Shown here: positions 1 to 6,796 of the stretch, in pieces | How positions within the stretch are numbered: the first letter of the stretch is position 1 | Layout: each line of letters begins with the position of its first letter | From: Pseudonocardiales bacterium | GTDB taxonomy: Bacteria; Actinomycetota; Actinomycetes; Mycobacteriales; Jatrophihabitantaceae | DNA length: 9,347 nt | Assembly: GCA_030840415.1 (NCBI GenBank) | Contig: JAVEEO010000422.1 | Span: forward strand, 1 to 9,347 | Direction of reading: 5' to 3' | Program-made: the position numbers and the translations under genes | Notes under the pieces: generated by a model | What the model was told of the DNA's origin: nothing | What the model saw: the letters and a program-made list of their open reading frames with translations, nothing else | Database searches by the model: none

Positions 1-36
1 CGCGGCGGAAGCACTGCCCGGCGCGAGGCTGGTCAT
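1..36 (-). CDS. Second ABC sugar permease, N-terminal fragment (MalG/AraQ-like, inferred)
   Basis: Only the first 12 codons lie in the window (reading MTSLAPGSASAA), so the sequence itself carries no family signature. The call comes from position: the ATG at 34-36 overlaps the TGA of the upstream permease (ATGA), and AAGGAG lies 5 bases before the start (42-47 on the plus strand). In CUT1 sugar transporters, a second inner-membrane permease of the MalG type normally follows the MalF-type permease, and the two form the heterodimeric channel. The short polar, Ala/Ser-rich N-terminus fits a permease cytoplasmic tail but is not diagnostic. It could be another gene of the same operon. Confidence 0.55.
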   Translation of the reverse strand, partial: MTSLAPGSASAA

Positions 37-986
37 GACTGCTCCTTCTCGCGGAAGAGCCGGAAGTTGAGCAGGCTGATCAGCACCAGGATCAGGGCCA
101 GGATGTAGCTCATCGCCGCGGCGATCCCCTGCCGGTACTGCTGGAGCCCGACCTGGGAGATGTAGTAGATCGCGGTGCGGGTGGCGTTGCTCGGCGCTCC
201 CTTGGTGACCAGGAACGACTGGCCGAACATGTTCGCCGAGGCCAGCAGGGTCAAGGTCAGGACGAACAGCATCACCGGCCGCAGGCCGGGCATGGTCACG
301 TTGCGGAACTTGTCCCAGGCGCTGGCACCGTCGACCTCGGCGGCCTCGTACAGCTCCGGCGAGATGTCCTGCAGGCCGGCCAGGTAGATGATCGCGTTGA
401 AGCCCAGGGTCCACCACACCGTCATGCCGATCAGGCCCACCCAGGCCCAGGGCACCTGGGTGGTCCAGGGGGTGGTACCGCTGAAACCGACCTTTGCCAG
501 GTAGAAGTTCAGCAGCCCGATGGTGGGATCGAGCAGGAACCGGAACAGCACCCCGACCACGGCCACGCCCAGCACGTAGGGCGTGAAGAAGACGGCCCGG
601 AAGAACGTCCGGCCGGGGAACTTGCGGTTGAGCAGCAGGGCGATCGCCAGCGGGATGGTGACCAGCAGCGGAACGCTGAACACGGTGAAGATGGCGGTCG
701 CCCGGATGCTGCGCCAGAAGTCCGCGCCGTCCCGGGATCCGGACTTGAACAGGTCGGTGTAGTTGCTCAGGCCGACCCATGGCTGATGCGGCAGCAGGTA
801 GTCGTAGTCGTGCAGGCTGATCCAGATGCCGTAGATGGCCGGCACCAGGATGAATCCGATGAACAGCACGCCGTACGGGGCGAGGAACAGGTACGGCGTC
901 GCCCAGCCGCTGCGCCGCATCCGCTTGCGCGAGGATCGGCCCGGCGGCTGTTGCACCGCCGCCGGGGCCGCACTGGTGGCGGTCAT
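33..986 (-). CDS. ABC sugar transporter permease, CUT1 family (MalF/UgpA-like)
   Basis: A 317-residue integral membrane protein forming half of the channel of a carbohydrate importer. The N-terminus is basic (about residues 16-26), followed by a first membrane segment at about 32-55 and further hydrophobic segments near 98-118, 134-152, 180-202, 238-256 and 290-306, giving the usual six. The cytoplasmic EAA loop, which docks the ATPase, is at about 211-237 (ELYEAAEVDGAS followed by FRNVTMPGLRP), matching the binding-protein-dependent transport family (BPD_transp_1). I chose the ATG at 986. It lies 2 bases after the stop of the binding-protein gene, so translation is probably coupled; the upstream sequence has only a weak purine-rich AAGAAGAAG. 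An in-frame extension to 1256 would run through the binding-protein gene and is not credible. The stop overlaps the start of the next gene. Arabino-oligosaccharide or other pentoside substrates are suggested only by the GH43 neighbours. Confidence 0.93.
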   Translation of the reverse strand: MTATSAAPAAVQQPPGRSSRKRMRRSGWATPYLFLAPYGVLFIGFILVPAIYGIWISLHDYDYLLPHQPWVGLSNYTDLFKSGSRDGADFWRSIRATAIFTVFSVPLLVTIPLAIALLLNRKFPGRTFFRAVFFTPYVLGVAVVGVLFRFLLDPTIGLLNFYLAKVGFSGTTPWTTQVPWAWVGLIGMTVWWTLGFNAIIYLAGLQDISPELYEAAEVDGASAWDKFRNVTMPGLRPVMLFVLTLTLLASANMFGQSFLVTKGAPSNATRTAIYYISQVGLQQYRQGIAAAMSYILALILVLISLLNFRLFREKEQS

Positions 987-988
987 GA

Positions 989-2326
989 TCAGCCGTACTT
1001 CTTCTTGTTCTGCGCCAGGATCTGGGATGCCTTGTTGGCCGCGCTGTGCAGGGCCGCGGCCGGATCGGACTTGCCCAGCACCGCGGCGTTGACCGCGTCG
1101 TACATGGCCGTCATGGCATCGCCGATGCCTGCCACGGCCGGCGGGAAGTGCACGTCGGGCACCTCTTCGGCGAACGGCTTCAAACCCTCGATCGAGGTGA
1201 AGTCCGAGCTCTCGGCCAGCTTGGTGGCGGCCGGCACCTTGCCGCTCTTGGCCCATTCGGCCCCGTGCTGGGTGAACCAGCTGACGAAGTACGCGGAGGC
1301 GGACACCTTGTTGGCGTCACTGCCCTGGGTGCGCGGCAGCACGAACTGGTGGGAGTTGCCCCAGACGCCGCCCTTCTCACCGATCTTGGGCAATGGGGCC
1401 AGGCCGATCTTGGCATTGCTGAGCTTGGTGACCTCGTTGACCTGCCAGATACCCTGCCAGTTCAAGGCATTGCGGCCGTTCTTGAGCGCGACGTAGTCGG
1501 CATCCTGCCCGACGTTCTTGGGGCTGTAGCCGTCCTTGACCAGGTCGGTCATCCAGGTCAGCGCAGCGATCCCGGCATCGGAGTCCCAGGTGGCCTTGCT
1601 GACGTCGTCGTTGAACAGCTCGCCGCCGAACTGCCACAGCAGCGACTGGTACATCAGGCCGCCGGTGAACTGGAACGGGCTGACCCAGCTGCCCTGGATG
1701 CCCTTGGACTTCAGCTTGTCCAGGGCGTTCATGTACTCGTCCTTGTTCGTCGGCGGCTTCTCCGGGTCGAGGCCGGCCTTCTCGAAAAGGTCCTTGTTGT
1801 AGAACAGGCCCAGGCAGTGCACGTCCACCGGGATGCCGTAACGCTTGTCCTGGTACAGCCCGCCCTGCCAGACGGCCGGGGCGAAGTCGGACTGGTTGAG
1901 CTTGAGGTTTTCGGCCACCGCGTCGATCGGCACGATGACTCGCTGGGCCGCCTGGGTCGGGATGTCGTCGATGTGCATGGCGGCGATGTCGGGGCCGTTG
2001 CCGCTGGTGACGGCGGCCGGCATCTTCTGGAACAGGTCCGCCCACTGGAAGACGTTCATGTTGACCTTGATGTTTGGCGTTGCCGAGTTGAACTCGGTGA
2101 CCATCTGCTTGGCGAAATCACCGTCGGCGCCGGTCCAGCCGTTCCAGAACGCCAGGGTCACCTTCGGCCCGGTGTAAGCACCGCCGGCCGCGGAGCCGGT
2201 GGGTCCGCCGGCAGCGCCGGGCGGCGTGCGCTTGCCGCCACAGGCGGCAAGAGCGAGTGCGCCCCCGAAGGCCCCGGCCGCGCCGATGAAGCCACGCCGG
2301 GACACCGGCACGTTGAGCTGGTTCAT
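989..2326 (-). CDS. ABC sugar-binding lipoprotein, CUT1 family (SBP_bac_1)
   Basis: A 445-residue extracellular solute-binding protein and the first gene of the transport operon. The N-terminus has a twin-arginine motif (SRRGFIG, residues 9-15), a short Ala/Gly hydrophobic stretch and a lipobox LAAC with the lipidated Cys at 29, so it is probably exported folded by Tat and anchored outside the membrane. A Gly/Pro/Ala-rich linker follows (about 30-55). The mature domain begins VTLAFWNGWTG (about 56-66), a typical family-1 binding-protein opening strand, and is rich in aromatic residues that often stack on sugars. The ATG at 2326 is preceded by AAGGAG with a 6-base spacer (2333-2338). The length is normal for the family. 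The next gene begins 2 bases after the stop. The ligand cannot be read from sequence; the neighbouring secreted GH43 enzymes suggest pentose-containing oligosaccharides (inference). Confidence 0.94.
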   Translation of the reverse strand: MNQLNVPVSRRGFIGAAGAFGGALALAACGGKRTPPGAAGGPTGSAAGGAYTGPKVTLAFWNGWTGADGDFAKQMVTEFNSATPNIKVNMNVFQWADLFQKMPAAVTSGNGPDIAAMHIDDIPTQAAQRVIVPIDAVAENLKLNQSDFAPAVWQGGLYQDKRYGIPVDVHCLGLFYNKDLFEKAGLDPEKPPTNKDEYMNALDKLKSKGIQGSWVSPFQFTGGLMYQSLLWQFGGELFNDDVSKATWDSDAGIAALTWMTDLVKDGYSPKNVGQDADYVALKNGRNALNWQGIWQVNEVTKLSNAKIGLAPLPKIGEKGGVWGNSHQFVLPRTQGSDANKVSASAYFVSWFTQHGAEWAKSGKVPAATKLAESSDFTSIEGLKPFAEEVPDVHFPPAVAGIGDAMTAMYDAVNAAVLGKSDPAAALHSAANKASQILAQNKKKYG

Positions 2327-2509
2327 AAAGATCTCCTTGCTAGGTGGAAGTTCCAGAAAACGGATGGTGCGGTAGCCCGCGGCTCGGGCCGGCAGCGCGG
2401 CCAGGTGGACGGCACGCGTCCCGGGCTTGCCCGCGACAGCATGGCGCCCGTGGCATCAGCCACGATGTACCCCCATCGGGAGGAGCTCGGAGATGGTCAT
2501 CCTCGACCA

Positions 2510-2538
2510 CGGGAGATCGACAGCGATTCGATCTCCCG
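2510..2538. repeat. Perfect 11-bp inverted repeat (hairpin or operator)
   Basis: The left arm CGGGAGATCGA (2510-2520) and right arm TCGATCTCCCG (2528-2538) are exactly complementary across a 7-base spacer (CAGCGAT). The element lies 184 bases before the binding-protein start, so if the minus promoter near 2713-2740 is used, it sits within the transcript leader. It could be a dimeric repressor site or an RNA stem acting as an attenuator. It is not obviously a gene-end terminator because no gene ends here and no T-run follows on either strand. Confidence 0.7.
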
Positions 2539-2597
2539 CTCCGACGGTAGCCTCGAGGGCACTGCCCGTCACCGGTTGCGGCGCGTGGTGCAGCGCA

Positions 2598-2607
2598 TTG
2601 GTACCAA
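2598..2607. repeat. 10-bp perfect palindrome
   Basis: TTGGTACCAA is a perfect palindrome in the divergent intergenic region. A looser CAGC/GCTG pair flanks it asymmetrically (2591-2594 and 2608-2611). It may be a transcription-factor half-site pair, but a 10-bp palindrome can occur by chance, so the evidence is weak. Confidence 0.35.
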
Positions 2608-2712
2608 GCTGTGCCGAAGGACGGAGCTGGAGGTCCGGCGCCGGGGCAGAAAGCCGAGGCGGTCGTCGAAGCGCGGCCACCACCCTGCCTTTCCGTAGGA
2701 GCGTTTACCTCG

Positions 2713-2740
2713 GTTCTACATCCGGGGGTTCTTGTTGTAA
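2713..2740 (-). promoter_or_regulatory. Candidate promoter of the ABC transporter operon
   Basis: Read on the minus strand, TTACAA (2740 to 2735) resembles a -35 box and TAGAAC (2718 to 2713) a -10 box, with a 16-base spacer. The -35 lies inside one of the two CCTTTACAAC boxes. If used, transcription would start near 2706 and give a leader of about 380 bases before the binding-protein ATG, unusually long and containing the 2510-2538 hairpin. A closer promoter cannot be excluded. Confidence 0.4.
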
Positions 2741-2807
2741 AGGTTTGATACCTGAGTGATTTCAGTGTGAGGGTCTGTGGATCTACTGTTCGCCGGGCCT
2801 TTACAAC
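2734..2807. repeat. Outward-facing 10-bp box pair, GTTGTAAAGG / CCTTTACAAC
   Basis: GTTGTAAAGG at 2734-2743 and its exact complement CCTTTACAAC at 2798-2807 form an inverted pair 54 bases apart in the A+T-rich core of the divergent region. Each covers the candidate -35 of the promoter pointing away from the centre. On the right side the box continues into the imperfect dyad TTACAACGTTAGAA (2801-2814) with a central CG, as in LacI-family operators. The boxes may be repressor sites, promoter elements or both. Confidence 0.55.
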
Positions 2808-2828
2808 GTTAGAAGGCTGGGTCAGGAT
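2801..2828 (+). promoter_or_regulatory. Candidate promoter of the GH43 gene
   Basis: TTACAA (2801-2806) and CAGGAT (2823-2828) are separated by 16 bases, the same geometry as the minus-strand candidate. CAGGAT is one base from the common actinobacterial TAGGAT -10. The predicted start near 2835 would give a leader of about 35 bases before the ATG at 2870, a sensible length with the ribosome site CGGGAGG at 2857-2863. The overlap with a CCTTTACAAC box suggests repression at the -35. Confidence 0.42.
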
Positions 2829-2869
2829 GGCTAGACCGGCCGCCGTTGTCCGCTTTCGGGAGGTACCTC

Positions 2870-4735
2870 ATGCGCTGGTCCAGAAGGTTCGTCCTACCGG
2901 TGCTCGCCCTGGCTACCGCGGCGGCGGCTGTCGCCACTGCCGGGCCGGCACCGGCCAGTCCGAGTACGTCCACGCCCAACCCGGCGGCGCAGGGCCAGCA
3001 CCCTGTCGCGCCGTCCTACACCAACCCGCTCAAGCTCGGGCTGCCCTCCGGCGCACAGGCCGAGAGCTGCGCCGACCCCGACGTCCTGCGCGGAGTGGGC
3101 GCGGACCGGCACTGGTACCTCTACTGCACCTCCGACGCGCTGACCGCGAGCGAACTCGGACCCGACGGCAAGCCGCTGCTGCACAACGTGCCGATGTTCA
3201 GCTCTATGGACCTGATCCACTGGACCTATCGGGGTGATGCCTTCCCGACCAAGCCGTCCTGGGTATCGGGTTTCCTCTGGGCACCCGAGATCGCCTACCG
3301 CAACGGGCAGTACCGGCTGTATTACGCCGCCTCGGACACCTCGTTGCCCGGCGGCGGCTCGGCCATCGGCGTCGCGACCAGCTCGAGCCCGACCGGGCCG
3401 TGGACCGACACCGGGCAGCCGGTGGTGGAACCGCAAGGGCCGGTGGGTAGCCGGCGGTGGATCTTCGATCCCGAGGTGCTCACCGCCAACGGCACCGATT
3501 ACATCTACTTCGGCAGTTACTTCGGCGGCGTGGCGGTTCGTAAGCTGGCCGCCGACGGACTTTCCACCGATCCCGCCAGCCAGACCCAGGTGGCGATCGA
3601 CAACCGGTACGAGGGAACCAACATCGTCGTGCACGACGGCTGGTACTACCTGCTGGCCTCGGCCACCAACTGCTGCAACGGCCCGCTGACCGGGTACTCG
3701 GTGTTCGCCGGGCGCTCCCACAGCCCGCTCGGGCCGTTCGTCGACCGGGACGGCGTCTCGCTGCTCGCGGGCCGGGTGGGCGGTACTCCGGTGCTGTCGC
3801 AGAACGGCAATCGCTGGGTGGGCGCCGGCCACAACACGGTGATCACCGACTACTCCGGTCAGCAATGGATGGTCTACCACGCCGTCGACCGCAACGATCC
3901 CTACTACGCCGGCAATGTCGGCTACACCAAGCGGCCGGCCCTGATCGACCCGCTGGACTGGCAGCAGGGCTGGCCGACCGTACGTGGCGGACGTGGCCCG
4001 TCCGACAGCCCGCAGCCGGGCCCGGCCGCCCAGCCCGGCGAGCGGACCGCCTACCACCCCAGGTTCGTGGTGGAACCGCGCCCGACCCGGGTGTACGAGT
4101 CGCTGTCGGATGAATTCCGTTCCGGCACCCTGTCGCCGCAGTGGACCTGGGTCCGGGCCCCGGAGGCCGGCAGCTACCAGCTCGAGGACGGGCAGCTGCG
4201 CTGGCAGACCCAGAACGCCGACCTGCACCCGCCGGCCACCCCGCTGGCGTCGGTGCTGACCGAGCCGGCTCCGAGCGGGAACTACGTGGTGGAGACCAAG
4301 GTGCGGGTCACCACGCCGGCCGAGGGCTGCTGCTACAACTACGTGCAGGGTGGCCTGGTGATCTACAACGACGACGGCAACTATCTCAAGCTCGCGTCGG
4401 TGTCGATCTGGAACACCCGGCAGACCGAATTCGGCAAGCAGGTCTCGCCGGTGCCCGCCGGGTATCCGACCTATGGCAATGCGGTGGCCGGCCCGGTCGG
4501 GACCACCACCTATCTGCGGATCGTCCGGCTGGGGGAGCGCTACACCTCCTACACCAGCCTTGACGGCAAGCGCTGGGACAAGGGGGCGACCTGGACCCAG
4601 GCCAGCAGTGCCACCACCAGGATCGGCCTGATCTCGATGGGCGGTGCCGGCTTCAGCAGCAACTTCGACTACGTCCGGGTCAGCGCGGTGCACGCCCCGC
4701 CGGCGGCCAGTGGCAAGGGGGCTGACCTCGGCTGA
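2870..4735 (+). CDS. Secreted GH43 glycoside hydrolase with C-terminal concanavalin-like domain
   Basis: A 621-residue secreted enzyme, probably an arabinosidase, arabinanase or xylosidase acting on plant hemicellulose or pectin side chains. Residues 1 to about 30 are a Sec signal peptide (basic MRWSRR, hydrophobic Ala/Val core, APAS). The five-bladed propeller runs from about 48 to 370. The three family carboxylates are present: general base D69 (CADPDV), pKa-tuning D200 (FDPEVL) and general acid E248 (YEGTN). WAPE (137-140) and the active-site H321 (AGHNTV) also fit. A Pro/Gly linker (about 372-405) leads to a beta-sandwich at about 408-607, similar to DUF1349 or beta-xylosidase C-terminal modules. 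Vicinal cysteine pairs occur at 268-269 and 487-488. I chose the ATG at 2870 because CGGGAGG lies 6 bases upstream and the signal peptide starts there; an ATG-less extension upstream to 2846 adds eight codons with no ribosome site. It is transcribed divergently from the ABC transporter. The exact subfamily and substrate are unresolved. Confidence 0.9.
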   Translation: MRWSRRFVLPVLALATAAAAVATAGPAPASPSTSTPNPAAQGQHPVAPSYTNPLKLGLPSGAQAESCADPDVLRGVGADRHWYLYCTSDALTASELGPDGKPLLHNVPMFSSMDLIHWTYRGDAFPTKPSWVSGFLWAPEIAYRNGQYRLYYAASDTSLPGGGSAIGVATSSSPTGPWTDTGQPVVEPQGPVGSRRWIFDPEVLTANGTDYIYFGSYFGGVAVRKLAADGLSTDPASQTQVAIDNRYEGTNIVVHDGWYYLLASATNCCNGPLTGYSVFAGRSHSPLGPFVDRDGVSLLAGRVGGTPVLSQNGNRWVGAGHNTVITDYSGQQWMVYHAVDRNDPYYAGNVGYTKRPALIDPLDWQQGWPTVRGGRGPSDSPQPGPAAQPGERTAYHPRFVVEPRPTRVYESLSDEFRSGTLSPQWTWVRAPEAGSYQLEDGQLRWQTQNADLHPPATPLASVLTEPAPSGNYVVETKVRVTTPAEGCCYNYVQGGLVIYNDDGNYLKLASVSIWNTRQTEFGKQVSPVPAGYPTYGNAVAGPVGTTTYLRIVRLGERYTSYTSLDGKRWDKGATWTQASSATTRIGLISMGGAGFSSNFDYVRVSAVHAPPAASGKGADLG

Positions 4736-4773
4736 CCAGCGGACCGGCAAGCCGAGGCCGGCTCGTCCCAGCG

Positions 4774-4807
4774 CGGTGCCGGCGGGGTAATCACCTCGCC
4801 GGTGCCG
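4774..4807. terminator. Bidirectional hairpin terminator between convergent GH43 genes
   Basis: Bases 4774-4788 pair with 4793-4807 around an AATC loop, giving a 15-bp G+C-rich stem with three G-T wobbles when read on the plus strand. It sits midway between the stop of the plus-strand GH43 (4735) and the stop of the minus-strand GH43 (4827), so it can serve both transcripts. A T-run is absent, which is common for actinobacterial terminators. Confidence 0.72.
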
Positions 4808-4826
4808 GGCTGGATTTCGGCCCGGT

Positions 4827-5891
4827 TCAGCAGGGCAGTTCGGCTGCCTCGTCGTAGGAGCGGTAGCCGCTGACAGTGCCGAACGCCGGCGTCCCGTCGC
4901 TGTTCCAACCGGCCGGCTGGGCGAAGATCGCCCGGTCGTTCCAGCCGTCGGCGGTGCTGGTCTTGGCGTGGTAGACCATCCAGTTCGTCCCGCTGGCACC
5001 GGGCACCGGCAGCGATTCGCCCGCGGCGCCGTACACCCCGTTGGCGGAGCCGAAGACCGGCCCGCGCTTGGTGTAGGAGAGATAGGTGGTCAGGTCGCCG
5101 CCGTGGTAGACCAGCTCGCCGAGACGGTAGGACGTGGTCCAGCTCGCGTTGGCGTTGTACACGACCGTCAGGGTGTTGTTCGGTCCGATCCAGGCCTCCG
5201 GGCCTTCCTCGATCGCCTGGACCGAGGTTTCCCAGGCCTGGTCCGGCTTGGCGATCAGCCGGCGGTAGTCCTGGTCGATGTGCAGCGGGTCGCTCATGTG
5301 CGCGATGTAGAGCTGCTGCGGCGGCGAACCGCCGTTGCCGGTGGGCGTTCCCGACCACAGCATCCACCAGTTGCTGTTGTAGTAGAAGACGGTCGCGTCG
5401 ATGGCCCACTGGTTGGTCGAGTCGCCGACCTTGCCGAAGAAGGTCCAGCTGCCCAGCGGATCCTGGGTGTTGGCGGTGATGGCGAAGATCCGGTGGGTGT
5501 TGTTGGTGGCCGGGTCGCCGCCCTTGTCGGTGGCTGCGGCGAAGTAGATGACCCAGCCGCCGTTGAGGTATTCCAGCTCGGGAGCCCAGAGCTCGGCGCT
5601 GTGGTCGGTACCGACCGGTGCCGTCCAGATCACCTTGGCGCTCGCCGTGTTCAGCCCCGCCAGCGTCGCCGAGGCGCGCAGGTTGATGCTGTGGGCGCCG
5701 TCGGACTGCACCAGGTAGTAAGTGCCGTTGCGGTACCAGATGGAGGGATCGGCGCCGGCCGACAGGACCGGATTGCGCAGGGTGCAGCTGACGGCGACCG
5801 CCGGGCTGCCCCGGTCCGCCGCGGTCGCGATCGAAGCCGGAACCAGGCACAGTGCCGCCAGAATCGCGGCGTAACGCCGGCCGCGCCTCAT
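4827..5891 (-). CDS. Secreted GH43 arabinofuranosidase (GH43_26-like, exo-type)
   Basis: A 354-residue single-domain secreted enzyme. The signal peptide (MRRGRR, then a hydrophobic core, about residues 1-25) ends near TAADR. The propeller begins at CTLRNPVLSAGADPS, with general base D48. D165 (WAIDATVFY) is the pKa modulator and E229 (IEEGPEAW) the general acid; H308 (MVYHAK) fits the propeller-core histidine. The short form with AGADPS, ELWAPELEY and EEGPE matches the group containing Streptomyces exo-1,5-alpha-L-arabinofuranosidase, which releases arabinose from arabinan or arabino-oligosaccharides. That assignment is from memory of the family, not a search. The ATG at 5889-5891 overlaps the stop of the PhyH gene (ATGA), so translation is probably coupled; only a weak GAGG precedes it. 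It is the last gene of its operon, ending 20 bases before the shared terminator. It is not close in sequence or architecture to the plus-strand GH43. Confidence 0.9.
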   Translation of the reverse strand: MRRGRRYAAILAALCLVPASIATAADRGSPAVAVSCTLRNPVLSAGADPSIWYRNGTYYLVQSDGAHSINLRASATLAGLNTASAKVIWTAPVGTDHSAELWAPELEYLNGGWVIYFAAATDKGGDPATNNTHRIFAITANTQDPLGSWTFFGKVGDSTNQWAIDATVFYYNSNWWMLWSGTPTGNGGSPPQQLYIAHMSDPLHIDQDYRRLIAKPDQAWETSVQAIEEGPEAWIGPNNTLTVVYNANASWTTSYRLGELVYHGGDLTTYLSYTKRGPVFGSANGVYGAAGESLPVPGASGTNWMVYHAKTSTADGWNDRAIFAQPAGWNSDGTPAFGTVSGYRSYDEAAELPC

Positions 5892-6748
5892 GCCTCGCCC
5901 ATGACCAGGCCCTCGATGAGGTGCTTCTGCGAGATCGGCACCAGCTCGTCCACCAGCGGGCAGTCCAGATGCCGGCGGACCGACTCGGGCAGGGCCTGCC
6001 AGTAGTCCCGGGTCATCGACAGGCTGTGCTGGATGGCGTTGGTGGCGTCCGGGCCGTCGACGCCCAGGACCAGCACCGGACGCAGCTTGTCGGAGTGATT
6101 GGTGGTGCCGCGGTGGATCGTCAGCGCCGAGCGGGCCGAGATGTCGCCCATCTGCGGGTACTTGCGGACCGCCCGTTGCTCGTAGCGCGGATAGTGCGAG
6201 CGCGGCGGGAACATGCCGTGCTCGAAATCGGGTCCGTCGTCGAACTGGGTACCGTGCGCGATCTCGAAGGGGCCCATGTCCTCGGTGGTGTCCACGGTCG
6301 TCACATTGAAGGCCAGCGACGTCAGCCGCCGATCGTCGCGGGTCTGCGGCGGGATCCGGAAATCCCGGTGCCAGGGCTGGTTCACCGCGCCGGGAAGCGG
6401 GATGTCGAAGCCGACCTCGACGATGCGGTAATCGGGGCCGAGCACCGCCGCGCTCACCGCCTGGACCCACGGGTGCCCGGCCAGCTCGGCGAAGCCGCGC
6501 AGCGCCTGCGGATGGATCTCGACGTACCAGCGGTTCGGACCGCGCCCCACCGCACCGTGCGGCCGGCCGCGGGCCTCGGCGAAGGCGGCCATGACGTCCT
6601 GGTCGAGGGCGGCTACCCATTCCCTGGAGAACGCGGCCTTGCGGGCGGTGATCCCGTCGGTGTGCAGCGCCCGCACCGCCTCGGCGATCTCGGCATCGCT
6701 GACGGGGGTGCTCGTGGGCCGGCCGCCGGACGGTGCTGCTCGTGTCAT
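5888..6748 (-). CDS. PhyH-family Fe(II)/2-oxoglutarate-dependent oxygenase
   Basis: A 286-residue, probably cytoplasmic oxygenase of the phytanoyl-CoA dioxygenase superfamily; there is no signal peptide. The iron-binding facial triad is visible: H127 and D129 (PWHRDF), with H212 (TIHRGTTNHS) as the distal ligand. R223 (KLRPVLVLG) is suitably placed to bind the 2-oxoglutarate carboxylate. Such enzymes hydroxylate, halogenate or oxidatively cyclise varied small molecules; members include ectoine hydroxylase and the orthosomycin oxygenases that act on sugars. The substrate here is unknown. The start at 6748 is supported by GGAGG 4 bases upstream (6753-6757). It begins 48 bases after the dehydratase gene and its stop overlaps the start of the secreted GH43 gene. 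This neighbourhood suggests a sugar or glycoside substrate, but that is inference. Confidence 0.88.
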   Translation of the reverse strand: MTRAAPSGGRPTSTPVSDAEIAEAVRALHTDGITARKAAFSREWVAALDQDVMAAFAEARGRPHGAVGRGPNRWYVEIHPQALRGFAELAGHPWVQAVSAAVLGPDYRIVEVGFDIPLPGAVNQPWHRDFRIPPQTRDDRRLTSLAFNVTTVDTTEDMGPFEIAHGTQFDDGPDFEHGMFPPRSHYPRYEQRAVRKYPQMGDISARSALTIHRGTTNHSDKLRPVLVLGVDGPDATNAIQHSLSMTRDYWQALPESVRRHLDCPLVDELVPISQKHLIEGLVMGEA

Positions 6749-6796
6749 GAATCCTCCACGATCGTCGAGCGTTTGTCCGGTGGAACGCCAGCCGGG

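Larger units (their letters stand above)
2327..2869. promoter_or_regulatory. Divergent regulatory region between transporter operon and GH43 gene
   Basis: There is no convincing gene in this 543-base stretch; its reading frames lack coding bias and good start signals. It is clearly richer in A+T around 2701-2820 (about 47% G+C in 2701-2760) than the flanking genes. It carries two outward-facing CCTTTACAAC boxes, two candidate promoters, a perfect 11-bp hairpin (2510-2538) and a 10-bp palindrome (2598-2607), each listed separately. A degenerate related element, CGTTTACC, is at about 2702-2709. The layout suggests that the transporter operon and the plus-strand glycoside hydrolase are co-regulated from one shared region. 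No regulator gene is in the window. Confidence 0.75.

Noticed and set aside
2456..2683. A 75-codon minus-strand frame (GTG start) in the divergent intergenic region
   Set aside because: There is no good ribosome site, third-codon G+C is lower than in the real genes, and the 2510-2538 hairpin falls inside it. No domain is recognised. A leader peptide cannot be wholly excluded.
1046..2698. A 550-codon open frame on the plus strand opposite the binding-protein gene
   Set aside because: It is antisense to a gene with a Tat signal, lipobox and family motifs, and it crosses the divergent promoter region.
2894..4999. A 701-codon open frame on the minus strand opposite the first GH43 gene
   Set aside because: It is antisense to a gene with intact catalytic motifs and a signal peptide, runs into the second GH43 and is rich in Arg, Gly and Pro with no family features, as expected of a shadow frame in G+C-rich DNA.
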